From the NCBI RefSeq assembly GCF_003284925.1, contig NZ_QMEX01000024.1:1-40322 (forward strand): a stretch of DNA of 40,322 bases, in the 5' to 3' direction. How positions within the stretch are numbered: position 1 is the stretch's first letter; every line of letters starts with the position of its first letter. The notes under the pieces are model-generated. The model saw only the letters and a program-made list of their open reading frames with translations. It was not told where the DNA came from and ran no database searches. The DNA is from Mycolicibacter senuensis (GTDB taxonomy: Bacteria; Actinomycetota; Actinomycetes; Mycobacteriales; Mycobacteriaceae). Shown here piece by piece: positions 16,981 to 24,968 of the stretch. Position numbers and translations under genes: made by a program.

Positions 16981-17642
16981 GGCGCCTCCTCCGGTGGGTG
17001 AATGGTTGGTTGTGGATCTGCCGGCTCGGCCACCAGTGGCCGGGCCAGCGTCTTGAAGGTCTCGAGGATGTCCCCGGGAGGCACGGGTTCGTAGCCGTCG
17101 ATCGACCGGGACATCGCCAGGCCGTTCATCAGCACGAAAGCCATCTGCAGGCCGACGCGCGAAGGCGGGACGGCGTCGCCGGCGATGTCGGCCGGGCCCA
17201 GCAGTTGGTCGTAGACCCGTTCGCAGGCTTCGGCGAACTGCCGATCGGTTTCGATGACCGCCGGTGCCAGGTCCGGATCGGTGCGCGCCGCTACCCACAG
17301 TTCGATCGTCGCGGTGAAAGTCGGGCCGGAGAACATCGACCACAGCAGGGCGAATGCTTCGTCCAGCTTGTCGGCGGCGGGATCCAGCCCGGCCATCAAT
17401 ACCTGGAACTCCTCGATGCGGCGGTTGAGCGCGAACTCGATCGCGGCGGTCAGCAGGCCGTTCTTGGTCGGGAAATGTCCTTGCAGCGCCCCTACCGATA
17501 CCCCGGCACGACGGGCCACCTCGGTGGTGGTGGTTCCCTTGAAACCCACTTCCACCAGCGCGTCCAGTGTCGCGTCCAGCAGTGCACGCCGGGTCTCGGC
17601 GGTGCGCTCCGCCTGAGTCCGGCGGGGTCTGGTCGACGGCAT
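16977..17642 (-). CDS. TetR-family transcriptional regulator
   Basis: The 221-residue protein has a TetR N-terminal helix-turn-helix (RRALLDATLDALVEVGFKGTTTTEVARRAGVSVGALQGHFPTKNGLL, residues about 18-65) and a divergent ligand-binding C-terminus. It overlaps the hydrolase start by 4 bases and probably controls it. I chose the ATG at 17642; a GTG at 17660 would add six residues. Two AT-rich palindromes lie just upstream (17659-17671, 17673-17689), so autoregulation is likely. Confidence 0.87.
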   Translation of the reverse strand: MPSTRPRRTQAERTAETRRALLDATLDALVEVGFKGTTTTEVARRAGVSVGALQGHFPTKNGLLTAAIEFALNRRIEEFQVLMAGLDPAADKLDEAFALLWSMFSGPTFTATIELWVAARTDPDLAPAVIETDRQFAEACERVYDQLLGPADIAGDAVPPSRVGLQMAFVLMNGLAMSRSIDGYEPVPPGDILETFKTLARPLVAEPADPQPTIHPPEEAP

Positions 17643-17658
17643 GCAGCCATCATGGCCC

Positions 17659-17689
17659 ACTTAAAATAAGTAGTCAATATTTTTTTGAC
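17659..17689. promoter_or_regulatory. Two adjacent AT-rich palindromes, candidate TetR operators
   Basis: ACTTA-AAA-TAAGT (17659-17671) and GTCAA-N7-TTGAC (17673-17689) stand side by side immediately upstream of the TetR gene in an unusually AT-rich stretch. A TTGACT motif on the minus strand overlaps both and could be part of a promoter. Binding by the adjacent TetR protein is inferred from position and symmetry. Confidence 0.5.
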
Positions 17690-17757
17690 GCACTCGGGCG
17701 TCTCCCGCTCGTCCGCCCGTCCGCACCCGATCGGAACGGCGGTGACATCATGCGGGG

Positions 17758-18147
17758 GTGCCCTCCGCCTCACACGATCCCGCACCGCTGGTGATCCGCA
17801 TCTCCCCGATGGCCCACTTCGCGGTCGGCTTCTTGACGCTGGGCCTGCTGATCCCGGTGATGACCTGGCCGCTCACCGCGCCGCTTCTGCTGTTTCCGGC
17901 GCTGTTCTCGGCACTGATCGTGCGGTGGCGGACCGTTGCCGACGCCCAACAGGTCACGGTGCGAACCCTGCTGGGAAGCCGTTCGGTGAGCTGGGATGAC
18001 ATCGCCGGCCTCGGGTTCAGCCGGGGATCGTGGGCGCGGGCGCACCTGCGCAACGGCGAGCGACTGCGCCTGCCGGCGGTCAGTTTCGCGACGCTGCCGC
18101 TGCTCACCGAGGCCAGCGGCGGGCGGGTTCCCAACCCGTATCGGTGA
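17758..18147 (+). CDS. cfp6: PH-domain membrane protein, Cfp6 homologue
   Basis: The 129-residue protein has two closely spaced hydrophobic segments (VGFLTLGLLIPVMTWPL and APLLLFPALFSALIV, residues about 20-55), then a small PH-like domain (RTVADAQQVTVRTLLGSRSVSWDDIAGLGFSRGSWARAHLRNGERLRLPAV). Low-molecular-weight antigen Cfp6 (Rv3004) occupies this place beside ilvB and DoxX in M. tuberculosis. The GTG start at 17758 follows a weak GCGGGG. Function is unknown; the PH domain is predicted to lie on the cytoplasmic side of the membrane. Confidence 0.82.
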   Translation: MPSASHDPAPLVIRISPMAHFAVGFLTLGLLIPVMTWPLTAPLLLFPALFSALIVRWRTVADAQQVTVRTLLGSRSVSWDDIAGLGFSRGSWARAHLRNGERLRLPAVSFATLPLLTEASGGRVPNPYR

Positions 18148-18148
18148 G

Positions 18149-18169
18149 GCCGGCCCGCCCGGGGCCGGC
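18149..18169 (+). terminator. Hairpin after cfp6
   Basis: Eight-base perfect arms GCCGGCCC/GGGCCGGC with a 5-base loop begin 2 bases after the cfp6 stop and 12 bases before the convergent doxX stop. There is no U-tract. It may serve both genes. Confidence 0.5.
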
Positions 18170-18180
18170 TGCCGGCAGAG

Positions 18181-18984
18181 CTAGGCCAGCGGGTTCGCCC
18201 CGTTGAGCAACACCCACATCGCCACGCCGCCGGCGATCCCGAGCAGCAATGCCGCAACCGACCCGATGAAGGGCCGCCGGGCCCAGCCGCGGTCACCGTC
18301 GAGCCCGTACCGGCCCGGCCCGACCAGCACGATCGCCACCGCCACCACGATCAGCATGATGTGGTACTCGTGGCCGTCGGGCAGGAAGTAGTCGAAGCGC
18401 CCCTGGCCCTGCGAGACCCCGGCGAGCACACCGTTGATCAGATAGGCCAGTGCGCCGGCAGCGGCCAGCGGGGTAAACAAGCCGAGCACCAGCAGCAGGC
18501 CGGCGGCGATCTGCCCGCCCCCCGCGGCGTAGGTCAAGATGTCGGCGTGCTGGTAGCCGGCCTCGGCGATCGAGCTCTTCAATCCGGTCAGACCCTGGCC
18601 ACCCCACCAGCCGAACAGCTGACGCAGCCCGTGGGCGACCAGCGACACACCCAGGCCCAGCCGCAGGATCAATAGGCCCAGATCCTGGGTTCCGCGCCGG
18701 TCCACCACCCGAAACGGGTCGTCGGTGTCCGCGCCGGAACCGACCACTCGCCCGGCGGTGCTCTGCGGCTCGGCGTAGGGCAGCGGGTTGTAGTCGCCAC
18801 CGAGCGGGCGCGAACCGGTCGGATCGTAGGGCGGGATCGCAGCTGTCTCGAAATCACCGGTATAGGTCGGCGATGGCATGTCGTCCTCCGGATCTACCAG
18901 ACGCGCCGACTTGGGACGTCCTTTGCCTGCGTCGCCAGCATCACCCGGCCGACGCCAGTGTGAGCCCTCACCTTGACTCTTCAC
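18181..18984 (-). CDS. DoxX-family membrane protein (Rv3005c homologue)
   Basis: The 267-residue protein has a polar, proline-rich cytoplasmic N-terminus of about 95 residues (LVDPEDDMPSPTYTGDFETAAIPPYDPTG, then STAGRVVGSGADTDDPFRVVDRRGTQDLG). Four hydrophobic segments of a DoxX domain follow (LLILRLGLGVSLVAHGLRQLFGWWGG, AAGLLLVLGLFTPLAAAGALAYLING, IMLIVVAVAIVLVG, SVAALLLGIAGGVAMWVLL). In M. tuberculosis DoxX works with SodA and SseA in a membrane-bound oxidative-stress complex; I carry that over as inference. The GTG at 18984 is supported by TACCCT (18991-18996) 6 bases upstream, a leaderless start. Confidence 0.88.
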   Translation of the reverse strand: MKSQGEGSHWRRPGDAGDAGKGRPKSARLVDPEDDMPSPTYTGDFETAAIPPYDPTGSRPLGGDYNPLPYAEPQSTAGRVVGSGADTDDPFRVVDRRGTQDLGLLILRLGLGVSLVAHGLRQLFGWWGGQGLTGLKSSIAEAGYQHADILTYAAGGGQIAAGLLLVLGLFTPLAAAGALAYLINGVLAGVSQGQGRFDYFLPDGHEYHIMLIVVAVAIVLVGPGRYGLDGDRGWARRPFIGSVAALLLGIAGGVAMWVLLNGANPLA

Positions 18985-19130
18985 CCTGCAAGGGTAAGGG
19001 CAACCCCGGCGCGATTGGGGATTTGAACGGCTTCGTTAGCGAATCGATTCCGGCTCGGTGCGGCCGGGCGAGGCGCTGCTGCGGCGGGCATCGTGGCGAA
19101 ACGGAACGCGGTGTCCGTACCCTGTCGGGC

Positions 19131-20252
19131 ATGCGGATGCGCAGGGCGGTTGTTCGGGTGCCTGTCGTGCTGGGTGTGGTGTTGCTGGTGCTGACCGGTT
19201 GCGCGCACTTCGATGACGCTCAATCGCAGCCGTTCACCACGGTGCCGCGCCGCGGCATGGCACCCACCACGACCCCTCCGCCGCCCCCGCCGCTGCCCGC
19301 CAACCCGTTTCCCAAGCAGTGCCCGGCCCCCGGGGTGATGCAGGGCTGCCTGGAGAGCACCAGCGGCCTGATCATGCACGCCGACAGCAAGTCGGCGCTG
19401 GTCGCCGAGCGGACCACCGGCGCGGTCAAGGAGATCTCGCTGACCGCCGAGCCCAAGGTGAAGACTGTCATCGGCGTCGACCCGGCCGGTGACGGCGGAC
19501 TGATGGACATCGTGCTGTCGCCGACCTACCGGCAGGACCGGCTGATGTACGCCTACATCAGTACCCCCACCGACAACCGGGTGATCCGGATCGCCGACGG
19601 CGACGTGCCGAAGGACCTGCTGACCGGAATTCCCAAGGGCGCTACCGGCAACACCGGCGCGCTGATCTTCACCAGTCCCACCACGCTGGTGGTGCTGACC
19701 GGGGATGCCGGGAACCCGGCGGCGGCCGCCGACCCGGGCTCGACGGCGGGCAAGGTGCTGCGCATCGAGCAGCCGACGACGATCGGGCAGGCCGCCCCCA
19801 CCACCGCGCTGAGCGGGCTGGGCGCCGGCGGCGGGCTGTGCATCGACCATGTCGACGGCTCGCTCTACGTCACCGACCGCAGCCCCAGCGGCGACCGCCT
19901 GCAGCGCATCACCAAGGACTCCCGTGTCTCGACGGTGTGGACGTGGCCGGACAAACCCGGCGTCGCCGGCTGCGCCGCGATGGACGGGATCGTGCTGGTC
20001 AACCTGATCAACACCAAGCAGACCGTCGCAGTACGCCTGGCCGCCGGTACCGGTTCGGTCACCAGCGAACCCGAGGTCATGCGCCAAGACACCCACGGCC
20101 ACGTCTGGGCCGTCGAGATGTCGCCGGACGGCAACGTCTGGGGCGCGACGGTGAACAAGACCGCCGGCGACGCGGAGAAGCTCGACGATGTGGTGTTCCC
20201 GCTGTTCCCGTCAGGCGGCGGCTTCCCTCGCGCCAACGACGACAAAGACTGA
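19131..20252 (+). CDS. lppZ: Lipoprotein LppZ, beta-propeller (PQQ/sugar dehydrogenase-like)
   Basis: The 373-residue lipoprotein has a signal peptide with lipobox LTGC (C24) and then a proline-rich linker (PTTTPPPPPPLP). The propeller domain resembles glucose/sorbosone dehydrogenase sequences (GLMDIVLSPTYRQDRLMYAYIS, GALIFTSPTTLVVLTGDAGNP, AGKVLRIEQPTT, VDGSLYVTDRSPSGDRLQRI). It matches M. tuberculosis LppZ (Rv3006) in length and most of the sequence I remember. A surface-exposed, membrane-anchored role is expected; no substrate is established. The ATG at 19131 lies 7 bases after TACCCT (19118-19123). It diverges from doxX. Confidence 0.93.
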   Translation: MRMRRAVVRVPVVLGVVLLVLTGCAHFDDAQSQPFTTVPRRGMAPTTTPPPPPPLPANPFPKQCPAPGVMQGCLESTSGLIMHADSKSALVAERTTGAVKEISLTAEPKVKTVIGVDPAGDGGLMDIVLSPTYRQDRLMYAYISTPTDNRVIRIADGDVPKDLLTGIPKGATGNTGALIFTSPTTLVVLTGDAGNPAAAADPGSTAGKVLRIEQPTTIGQAAPTTALSGLGAGGGLCIDHVDGSLYVTDRSPSGDRLQRITKDSRVSTVWTWPDKPGVAGCAAMDGIVLVNLINTKQTVAVRLAAGTGSVTSEPEVMRQDTHGHVWAVEMSPDGNVWGATVNKTAGDAEKLDDVVFPLFPSGGGFPRANDDKD

Positions 20253-20568
20253 GCAACGATGCGTTGAGCTGAACGTCTGTTAAACCGTCTCAGCCCAAAT
20301 TTCATCGGTGCCCCGGGCACGGTCGGCCGGGTCGCCTCCGCATGGACTCGGAGACGGCGCTGACGCGGCGGCGAATACGCCATCCAGATCCACCGAAATC
20401 ATTCCTACCTGGGGTTCTCCCTCGGCACGCTCCGATAAAATGCACCACGGTCCGGCATCCGGTGACGGGCGCGTCAAACAAAGTCAGTCATCATTGGCAC
20501 CTAAGCTACTTTCAAGTAACCTTTCACGCGCTGTGCTACCCGTCACAGAAACTGTAATTAGGAGCCCC
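20253..20568. other. 316-base intergenic region before the GjpA-like gene
   Basis: No gene is supported here. A 13-base palindrome GTGCCC-C-GGGCAC lies at 20308-20320. The right half (about 20460-20560) is AT-richer and holds AGGAG just before the ATG at 20569, with a TGTAAT motif that also occurs before the repeat-protein gene at 11613-11618. The promoter could not be fixed with confidence. Confidence 0.4.
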
Positions 20569-21618
20569 ATGCAAAACATTGTTCGCTCGCCGTGGGTCGT
20601 CGCTGCCGCGGCACTCGCCGGCGCCGGCGCCATCGCCGCCGCCCCGGTCACCGCCCCGCTGCCCAGCTTGCCTGCCGGCAGCTCGCACGCTGTGGTGCTA
20701 ACCGCGGACTTCGATCCGTTCGCCGCCTGGCAGGACGTGTTCGACACCGCCAAGACGAACGCCACCACGCTGTTCGACGAGATGTCCGCGGCCCCGATGG
20801 TGGCTGGACAGCAGCTGATCTATGACCTGATGCACGGCGTGTCCATCGACCCGCAAGCCGTCATCGACGCCGTTGTGCAGCCCAGCATGCAAACCGATCT
20901 GCCGATGTCGCCGCTGCTGCTGAGCAATGACGCGCTGCAGGCACTGATCACATTGGTGTTGCCGCAGTACCTGCCCGATGACTTCCCTCTCACCACCGAT
21001 GAGCTCTTGCCGGTTCTCTCTTTCCTGGCGTCACCGCTCAGCGGTGTGCTGATCGGTGCGCTCGGCCCGTCCCTCAGCCCACTGGTCGCGCTGAGCAACA
21101 CCATCAGCGACATCAGCACCGCACTGACCGGCGACAACCCGGATTGGACGGCGGCACTGCAGGACATGGCCAACCTCCCTGCCAACATGATCGGCGGGCT
21201 TCTCAACGGGGCCACGCTCAACCTGGACGCGCTGCTGCCGAGCCTGACCGAGGCCGGGCTGTTGCCCGCGGACCTGGACGTCACCGCGCTCAGTTACACC
21301 TTCGGCGGGCTGCTGTCCCCCGGCGTCACCGGCACCGACGTCGAGGGCTTCGTCAACTTGATCAACGATGGCAGTTCCCCCGGCATCGGCGGGTCGATCA
21401 TCAACGGCCTGGGGCTGACCACCGGGCTCATGGGCTTCCCGCTGGTGGTGGACGGCCACGGCGTCGGGCTGTTGGGTGCGTGGCAGAGCCTGCAGGAGAT
21501 CATCGCCAACGCGCTGGGCTGGGATGGCGTGGGCAATCCGCTCGACGACCTGGCCGGCACCGGCAGCTCCGCGGCGGGCGACCTGCTCGCCGACCTCGCG
21601 AGTTCGATCGGCCTGTAG
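20569..21618 (+). CDS. GjpA-like exported protein (putative outer-membrane porin family)
   Basis: The 349-residue protein has a signal peptide (SPWVVAAAALAGAGAIAAAP, residues 7-26), a HAVVLTAD junction and then AAWQDVFDTAKTNATTLFDEMSAAPMVAGQQLIYD. I associate the WxDVFxTAxxNAxxL motif with the family annotated outer membrane porin GjpA in mycobacteria and Gordonia. The rest is hydrophobic, glycine- and leucine-rich, with few charges and no Cys, ending DLLADLASSIGL. The ATG has AGGAG 5 bases upstream, and the open frame before it has no family sequence. Porin activity is taken from family naming, not proven. The 19-bp hairpin at 21633-21674 ends the transcript. Confidence 0.78.
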   Translation: MQNIVRSPWVVAAAALAGAGAIAAAPVTAPLPSLPAGSSHAVVLTADFDPFAAWQDVFDTAKTNATTLFDEMSAAPMVAGQQLIYDLMHGVSIDPQAVIDAVVQPSMQTDLPMSPLLLSNDALQALITLVLPQYLPDDFPLTTDELLPVLSFLASPLSGVLIGALGPSLSPLVALSNTISDISTALTGDNPDWTAALQDMANLPANMIGGLLNGATLNLDALLPSLTEAGLLPADLDVTALSYTFGGLLSPGVTGTDVEGFVNLINDGSSPGIGGSIINGLGLTTGLMGFPLVVDGHGVGLLGAWQSLQEIIANALGWDGVGNPLDDLAGTGSSAAGDLLADLASSIGL

Positions 21619-21632
21619 GACTGTTCGTTGCC

Positions 21633-21674
21633 ACACCAGTGGCCCCCTTCGATCCCGAAGGGGGCCACTGGTGT
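21633..21674 (+). terminator. 19-bp perfect hairpin after the GjpA-like gene
   Basis: The arms 21633-21651 and 21656-21674 (ACACCAGTGGCCCCCTTCG and its exact complement) enclose a 4-base loop, 14 bases after the stop codon. No U-tract follows. The length and perfection of the stem point to a strong terminator or an RNA 3'-end stabiliser. Confidence 0.82.
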
Positions 21675-21782
21675 CGTCGACGCGGCCGGACCGGTTCTCA
21701 CAAAAGCTTTACCGCCCCCGCCCGACCGCCTTAAATATCCGGCTTACCTTGGGAGTCATCTAGGGAAAAGGATGACGACACA

Positions 21783-21881
21783 ATGTTGATCGACGTTCGG
21801 TGGCTGCAGTTCATCTTCGAGCACCGGAACCACCCGCGGGCCTGCCGGCCGCAGCAGATCAACGGCGGTGTCTCCGGCTGA
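21783..21881 (+). CDS. Possible 32-aa small protein
   Basis: An ATG at 21783 opens a 33-codon frame encoding MLIDVRWLQFIFEHRNHPRA, then CRPQQINGGVSG and a stop. It has a promoter-like TACCTT (21745-21750) and a purine-rich GGGAAAAGG about 10 bases upstream, and lies in a gap between a terminator hairpin and the convergent gatB stop, not overlapping either. The sequence has an amphipathic first half and a single Cys. I do not recognise it with certainty. It may be a small protein or a leader peptide without an obvious downstream partner on this strand. Confidence 0.45.
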   Translation: MLIDVRWLQFIFEHRNHPRACRPQQINGGVSG

Positions 21882-21891
21882 GACCCGGCGT

Positions 21892-23394
21892 TTACCCGCA
21901 GGCCGCCAGCACCAGTTCCCGGACCCGGGCGGCGTCGGCCTGACCCTTGGTGGCTTTCATCACCGCGCCCACGATCGCACCGGCCGCCTGTACCTTCCCG
22001 CCCCGAATCTTGTCGGCCACATCAGGATTGGCAGCCAGCGCCGCGTCGATCGCCGCTTGGATCACCGAATCGTCGCGCACCACGACCAGGCCACGGTCGG
22101 TCATCACCTGCTCGGGTTCGCCCTCACCGGCCAGCACCCCCTCGACCACCTGGCGGGCCAGCTTGTTGGACAGCTTGCCCGAATCCACCAGCGCCACCAC
22201 GTCGGCGACCTGCTTCGGGGTGATCGCCAGCGCGTCGAGCTCGACGCCGGCCTCGTTGGCCTTCTGCACCAGGAAGTTTCCCCACCAGGCCCGAGCCGCC
22301 TCGCTGGATGCCCCGGCTGACACGGTGGCGGCAACCAGTTCGACCGCGCCGGCGTTGACAAGATCGCGCATCACCTCGTCGGAGATGCCCCATTCGTCTT
22401 GAATCTTCTTGCGAGCCAGCCACGGCAGCTCGGGAATGGTGCCGCGCAGCCGTTCAACCCATTCGGCGCTCGGCGCCACCGGCTCCAGATCGGGCTCGGG
22501 GAAATAGCGGTAGTCCTCGGCGGTCTCCTTGGTCCGTCCGGGGCTGGTGTAGCCGGCCTCATGGAAGTGCCGGGTCTCCTGGATGACGGTGCCGCCACCG
22601 GTGAGCACCGCACCCTGGCGGCGCATCTCGTAGCTGACGGCCACCTCGACGCTCTTCAGTGAGTTGACGTTCTTGGTCTCGGTGCGCGTTCCGAATTCGG
22701 TTGCGCCGCGGGGCATCAACGAGACGTTGGCGTCGCAGCGCATCGACCCCTGATCCATCCGCACATCGGAGACATCCAGCGAGCGCAGCAGGTCCCGCAG
22801 CGCGGTCACGTATGCCCGGGCGATCTGCGGAGCACGTTCGCCGGCCCCGGTGATCGGCTTGGTGACGATCTCGATCAGCGGGACGCCGGCCCGGTTGTAG
22901 TCGACCAGGGATTCGCTGGCACCCTCGATGCGGCCGGTGTCACTGCCGACGTGAGTGAGCTTGCCGGTGTCCTCCTCCATGTGGGCGCGCTCGATGTCCA
23001 CCCGCCAGGTCGTGCCGTCGTCGAGCGGCACGTCCAGGTAACCGTTGAACGCGATCGGCTCGTCGTACTGCGAGATCTGGTAGTTCTTGGGCTGGTCGGG
23101 ATAGAAGTAGTTCTTGCGGGCGAAGCGGCACCAGGAGGCGATCTCGCAGTTGAGTGCCAGCCCGATCCGGATGGCCGACTCCACACCGACGGCGTTGAGC
23201 ACCGGCAGCGATCCGGGCAGCCCGAGGCAGACCGGGCACACCTGGGTGTTGGGTTCGGCGCCGAACGCGGTCGAGCAGCCGCAGAACATCTTGGTGGCCG
23301 TGGACAACTCGACGTGCACCTCCAGGCCCAGCACCGGGTCGAAGCGGGCGATGACGTCGTCGTAGTCGAGCAGGTCGGCGACAGCAGCGGTCAT
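21892..23394 (-). CDS. gatB: Asp-tRNA(Asn)/Glu-tRNA(Gln) amidotransferase subunit B
   Basis: The 500-residue protein has the GatB opening [44 protein letters not shown], with the zinc-type CxC/CxxC cysteines. The kinase-like core follows ([49 protein letters not shown]), and a C-terminal YqeY-type helical tail. It phosphorylates and amidates misacylated tRNA with GatA and GatC. The ATG at 23394 has TAGACT 7 bases upstream, so it is likely leaderless. The open frame running further upstream through the tenA region is not part of it. gatB is separated from gatC-gatA by about 3 kb. Confidence 0.96.
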   Translation of the reverse strand: MTAAVADLLDYDDVIARFDPVLGLEVHVELSTATKMFCGCSTAFGAEPNTQVCPVCLGLPGSLPVLNAVGVESAIRIGLALNCEIASWCRFARKNYFYPDQPKNYQISQYDEPIAFNGYLDVPLDDGTTWRVDIERAHMEEDTGKLTHVGSDTGRIEGASESLVDYNRAGVPLIEIVTKPITGAGERAPQIARAYVTALRDLLRSLDVSDVRMDQGSMRCDANVSLMPRGATEFGTRTETKNVNSLKSVEVAVSYEMRRQGAVLTGGGTVIQETRHFHEAGYTSPGRTKETAEDYRYFPEPDLEPVAPSAEWVERLRGTIPELPWLARKKIQDEWGISDEVMRDLVNAGAVELVAATVSAGASSEAARAWWGNFLVQKANEAGVELDALAITPKQVADVVALVDSGKLSNKLARQVVEGVLAGEGEPEQVMTDRGLVVVRDDSVIQAAIDAALAANPDVADKIRGGKVQAAGAIVGAVMKATKGQADAARVRELVLAACG

Positions 23395-23417
23395 GGCGCA
23401 AAGTCTAGGTGACCGGG

Positions 23418-24086
23418 TCACACCGGCCAGTCCTCCGTCCGGTAGGCGGCGTCGAAGAACATCCACTCGTAGCGCGCGCTGGTGTGGAAATGCCGCCGCA
23501 TCAGTTCCCCGGTGGCCGGCGACACCTGCGCACCGATACCGTCGGTGACGGCGAGCACCGCGTCGACCACGGCCTGGAAATCCTCGCCGGCATAGGTGTC
23601 GATCCAGCGCTGGAACAGTGGCACCGGTGAACCGTGGCGCTGCAGATGTTCGCCGACCCGGGCATAGACCCAGTAGCAGGGCAGCACCGCGGCGACGGCT
23701 TCGGCGTAGGAACCCGATGCGGTGACGGCCACCAGGTGGCTCGCGTAGGCCTGCGTCGTCGGGGTGATCGGCAGTGCGGCCGCCTGGGCGGTGTCCATTC
23801 CCAGCTCGGCGAGCAGCCCGGTGTGCAGCTCGCGCTCGGCGCCGAGCGCGACACCGGCATGTTCGGCGAACATCGTCAGCTCCGCTTCGACCGGCGCCTT
23901 GGCCGCGCAACCGGCAAGTGCCCGGGCGTAGGCCCGCAGGTAGTGGGCATCCTGGGCAATGTAATAACGGAAGCGGTCGTGGCCCAGCGACCCGTCGGTG
24001 AGCCCGGTGATGAAGGGGTGTTCGCAGATGCGCCGGTAGATCCCGGCGATATCGGCCCAGAGCACGTCGCGCATACGGTCTGCCAT
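23418..24086 (-). CDS. tenA: TenA/thiaminase II family protein
   Basis: This 222-residue all-helical protein keeps the full TenA catalytic set at a constant offset of two from Bacillus subtilis TenA: D46, Y49, Y114, C137 (LPCYWVY), Y141 and E207. It should therefore be an active aminopyrimidine aminohydrolase/thiaminase II that salvages thiamine breakdown products. It stands alone, with no thiamine biosynthesis gene nearby. The ATG lies 5 bases after TAGCCT (24092-24097) and the gene diverges from the DUF2237 gene across 32 bases. Confidence 0.9.
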   Translation of the reverse strand: MADRMRDVLWADIAGIYRRICEHPFITGLTDGSLGHDRFRYYIAQDAHYLRAYARALAGCAAKAPVEAELTMFAEHAGVALGAERELHTGLLAELGMDTAQAAALPITPTTQAYASHLVAVTASGSYAEAVAAVLPCYWVYARVGEHLQRHGSPVPLFQRWIDTYAGEDFQAVVDAVLAVTDGIGAQVSPATGELMRRHFHTSARYEWMFFDAAYRTEDWPV

Positions 24087-24091
24087 GCCTC

Positions 24092-24112
24092 AGGCTAACC
24101 GGGCGGTACCGT
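24092..24112. promoter_or_regulatory. Back-to-back -10 boxes of tenA and the DUF2237 gene
   Basis: TAGCCT on the minus strand (24092-24097, 5 bases before tenA) and TACCGT on the plus strand (24107-24112, 6 bases before the DUF2237 ATG) are 9 bases apart inside a 32-base gap. Each promoter's -35 region must fall inside the other promoter or gene, so polymerase can occupy only one at a time. Confidence 0.55.
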
Positions 24113-24118
24113 TTGGCC

Positions 24119-24505
24119 ATGGCTGAGCGCAACGTACTGGGAGGCCCGCTGGAGCCGTGCGGCAGCGACCCCGTGACCGGCTTCTACCGCGACGGCTGCT
24201 GTTCGTCGGGGCCGGAGGACATCGGACTGCACACCATCTGCGCGGTGGTCACCGGCGAGTTCCTCGAGCACCAGCGCTCGATCGGCAACGACCTGTCCAC
24301 GCCGATGCCCGCCTACCGATTCCCCGGGCTGACCCCCGGTGACCGCTGGTGTGTCACCGCGCTGAACTGGCTGCGGGCCCACCGAGACGGCCGTGCGGCC
24401 CCGGTGGTGCTGGCCGCCACCCATGAACGCACCCTCGACGTGGTGTCGTTGGATGTGTTGCGCGGCTACGCCGTTGACGTGCCAGATGACCTGGGCGAGC
24501 TGTGA
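24119..24505 (+). CDS. DUF2237 family protein
   Basis: The 128-residue protein contains the family core: [78 protein letters not shown]. Conserved cysteines are C14, C27 and C28. Short DUF2237 proteins occur widely in bacteria and have no assigned reaction; the fixed Cys and the absence of a signal peptide suggest a cytosolic protein with a possible metal or redox site. The ATG at 24119 is preferred over an upstream TTG because TACCGT lies exactly 6 bases before it. It converges with the DUF732 gene. Confidence 0.85.
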   Translation: MAERNVLGGPLEPCGSDPVTGFYRDGCCSSGPEDIGLHTICAVVTGEFLEHQRSIGNDLSTPMPAYRFPGLTPGDRWCVTALNWLRAHRDGRAAPVVLAATHERTLDVVSLDVLRGYAVDVPDDLGEL

Positions 24506-24509
24506 ACCG

Positions 24510-24863
24510 TTAGTTGCCGAGCACGGCGCCGATACCGCCGTTCTGCTGTTGCTGCTGGCGGCGATGGACATACCGGACGAATTCGTCGACCAGGCCGCCG
24601 TATTCGGGACAGTCCGCGGTCACCGAGCCGGCCAGCAGCCGTCCGGTCTGGTTCTCAGCCAACCCGCTGGTCACCAGGATGTGGTTGACCGCGGCCTTGA
24701 CCCCGGCCAGGTTAGGCTGAGCATCCATGAACGCACAGACCTCCCCACCGTGATCGGCGACGTAATCGCTTACCGCGTCGCCGGTACCGTGAGCCGGGGC
24801 GGCGAGGACAAGCCCGATCGGCAGCGCCGCCAGCGCGGTGGCCGTCCGCGACAGCTTTCCCAT
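24510..24863 (-). CDS. DUF732 family secreted protein
   Basis: The 117-residue protein has an N-terminal signal peptide (TATALAALPIGLVLAAPAHG, cleavage near residue 25) and then a small helical domain with two cysteines, C43 and C85, positioned for one disulphide (YVADHGGEVCAFMDAQPNLAGV, LLAGSVTADCPEYGGLVDEFV). This is the DUF732 pattern, expanded in mycobacteria and of unknown function. A polyglutamine stretch (QQQQQ) lies in the C-terminal tail. The ATG at 24863 is taken as start; an upstream GTG would add a poor, charged leader. Confidence 0.82.
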   Translation of the reverse strand: MGKLSRTATALAALPIGLVLAAPAHGTGDAVSDYVADHGGEVCAFMDAQPNLAGVKAAVNHILVTSGLAENQTGRLLAGSVTADCPEYGGLVDEFVRYVHRRQQQQQNGGIGAVLGN

Positions 24864-24968
24864 ACCGGCCCCCCAACCTTCGTTCACCCGGCAAGCGAAC
24901 AGTAGTCCGGCGAACACCCGGCGACCACTCGGCGACTATTGCCCTAATCCGCCGTGTACAAACACCGG

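Noticed and set aside
21892..24132. A 746-codon minus-strand frame suggesting a fusion of gatB with an upstream domain
   Set aside because: The upstream part is tenA read out of frame and has no domain; GatB homology starts at 23394 with its own -10 box.
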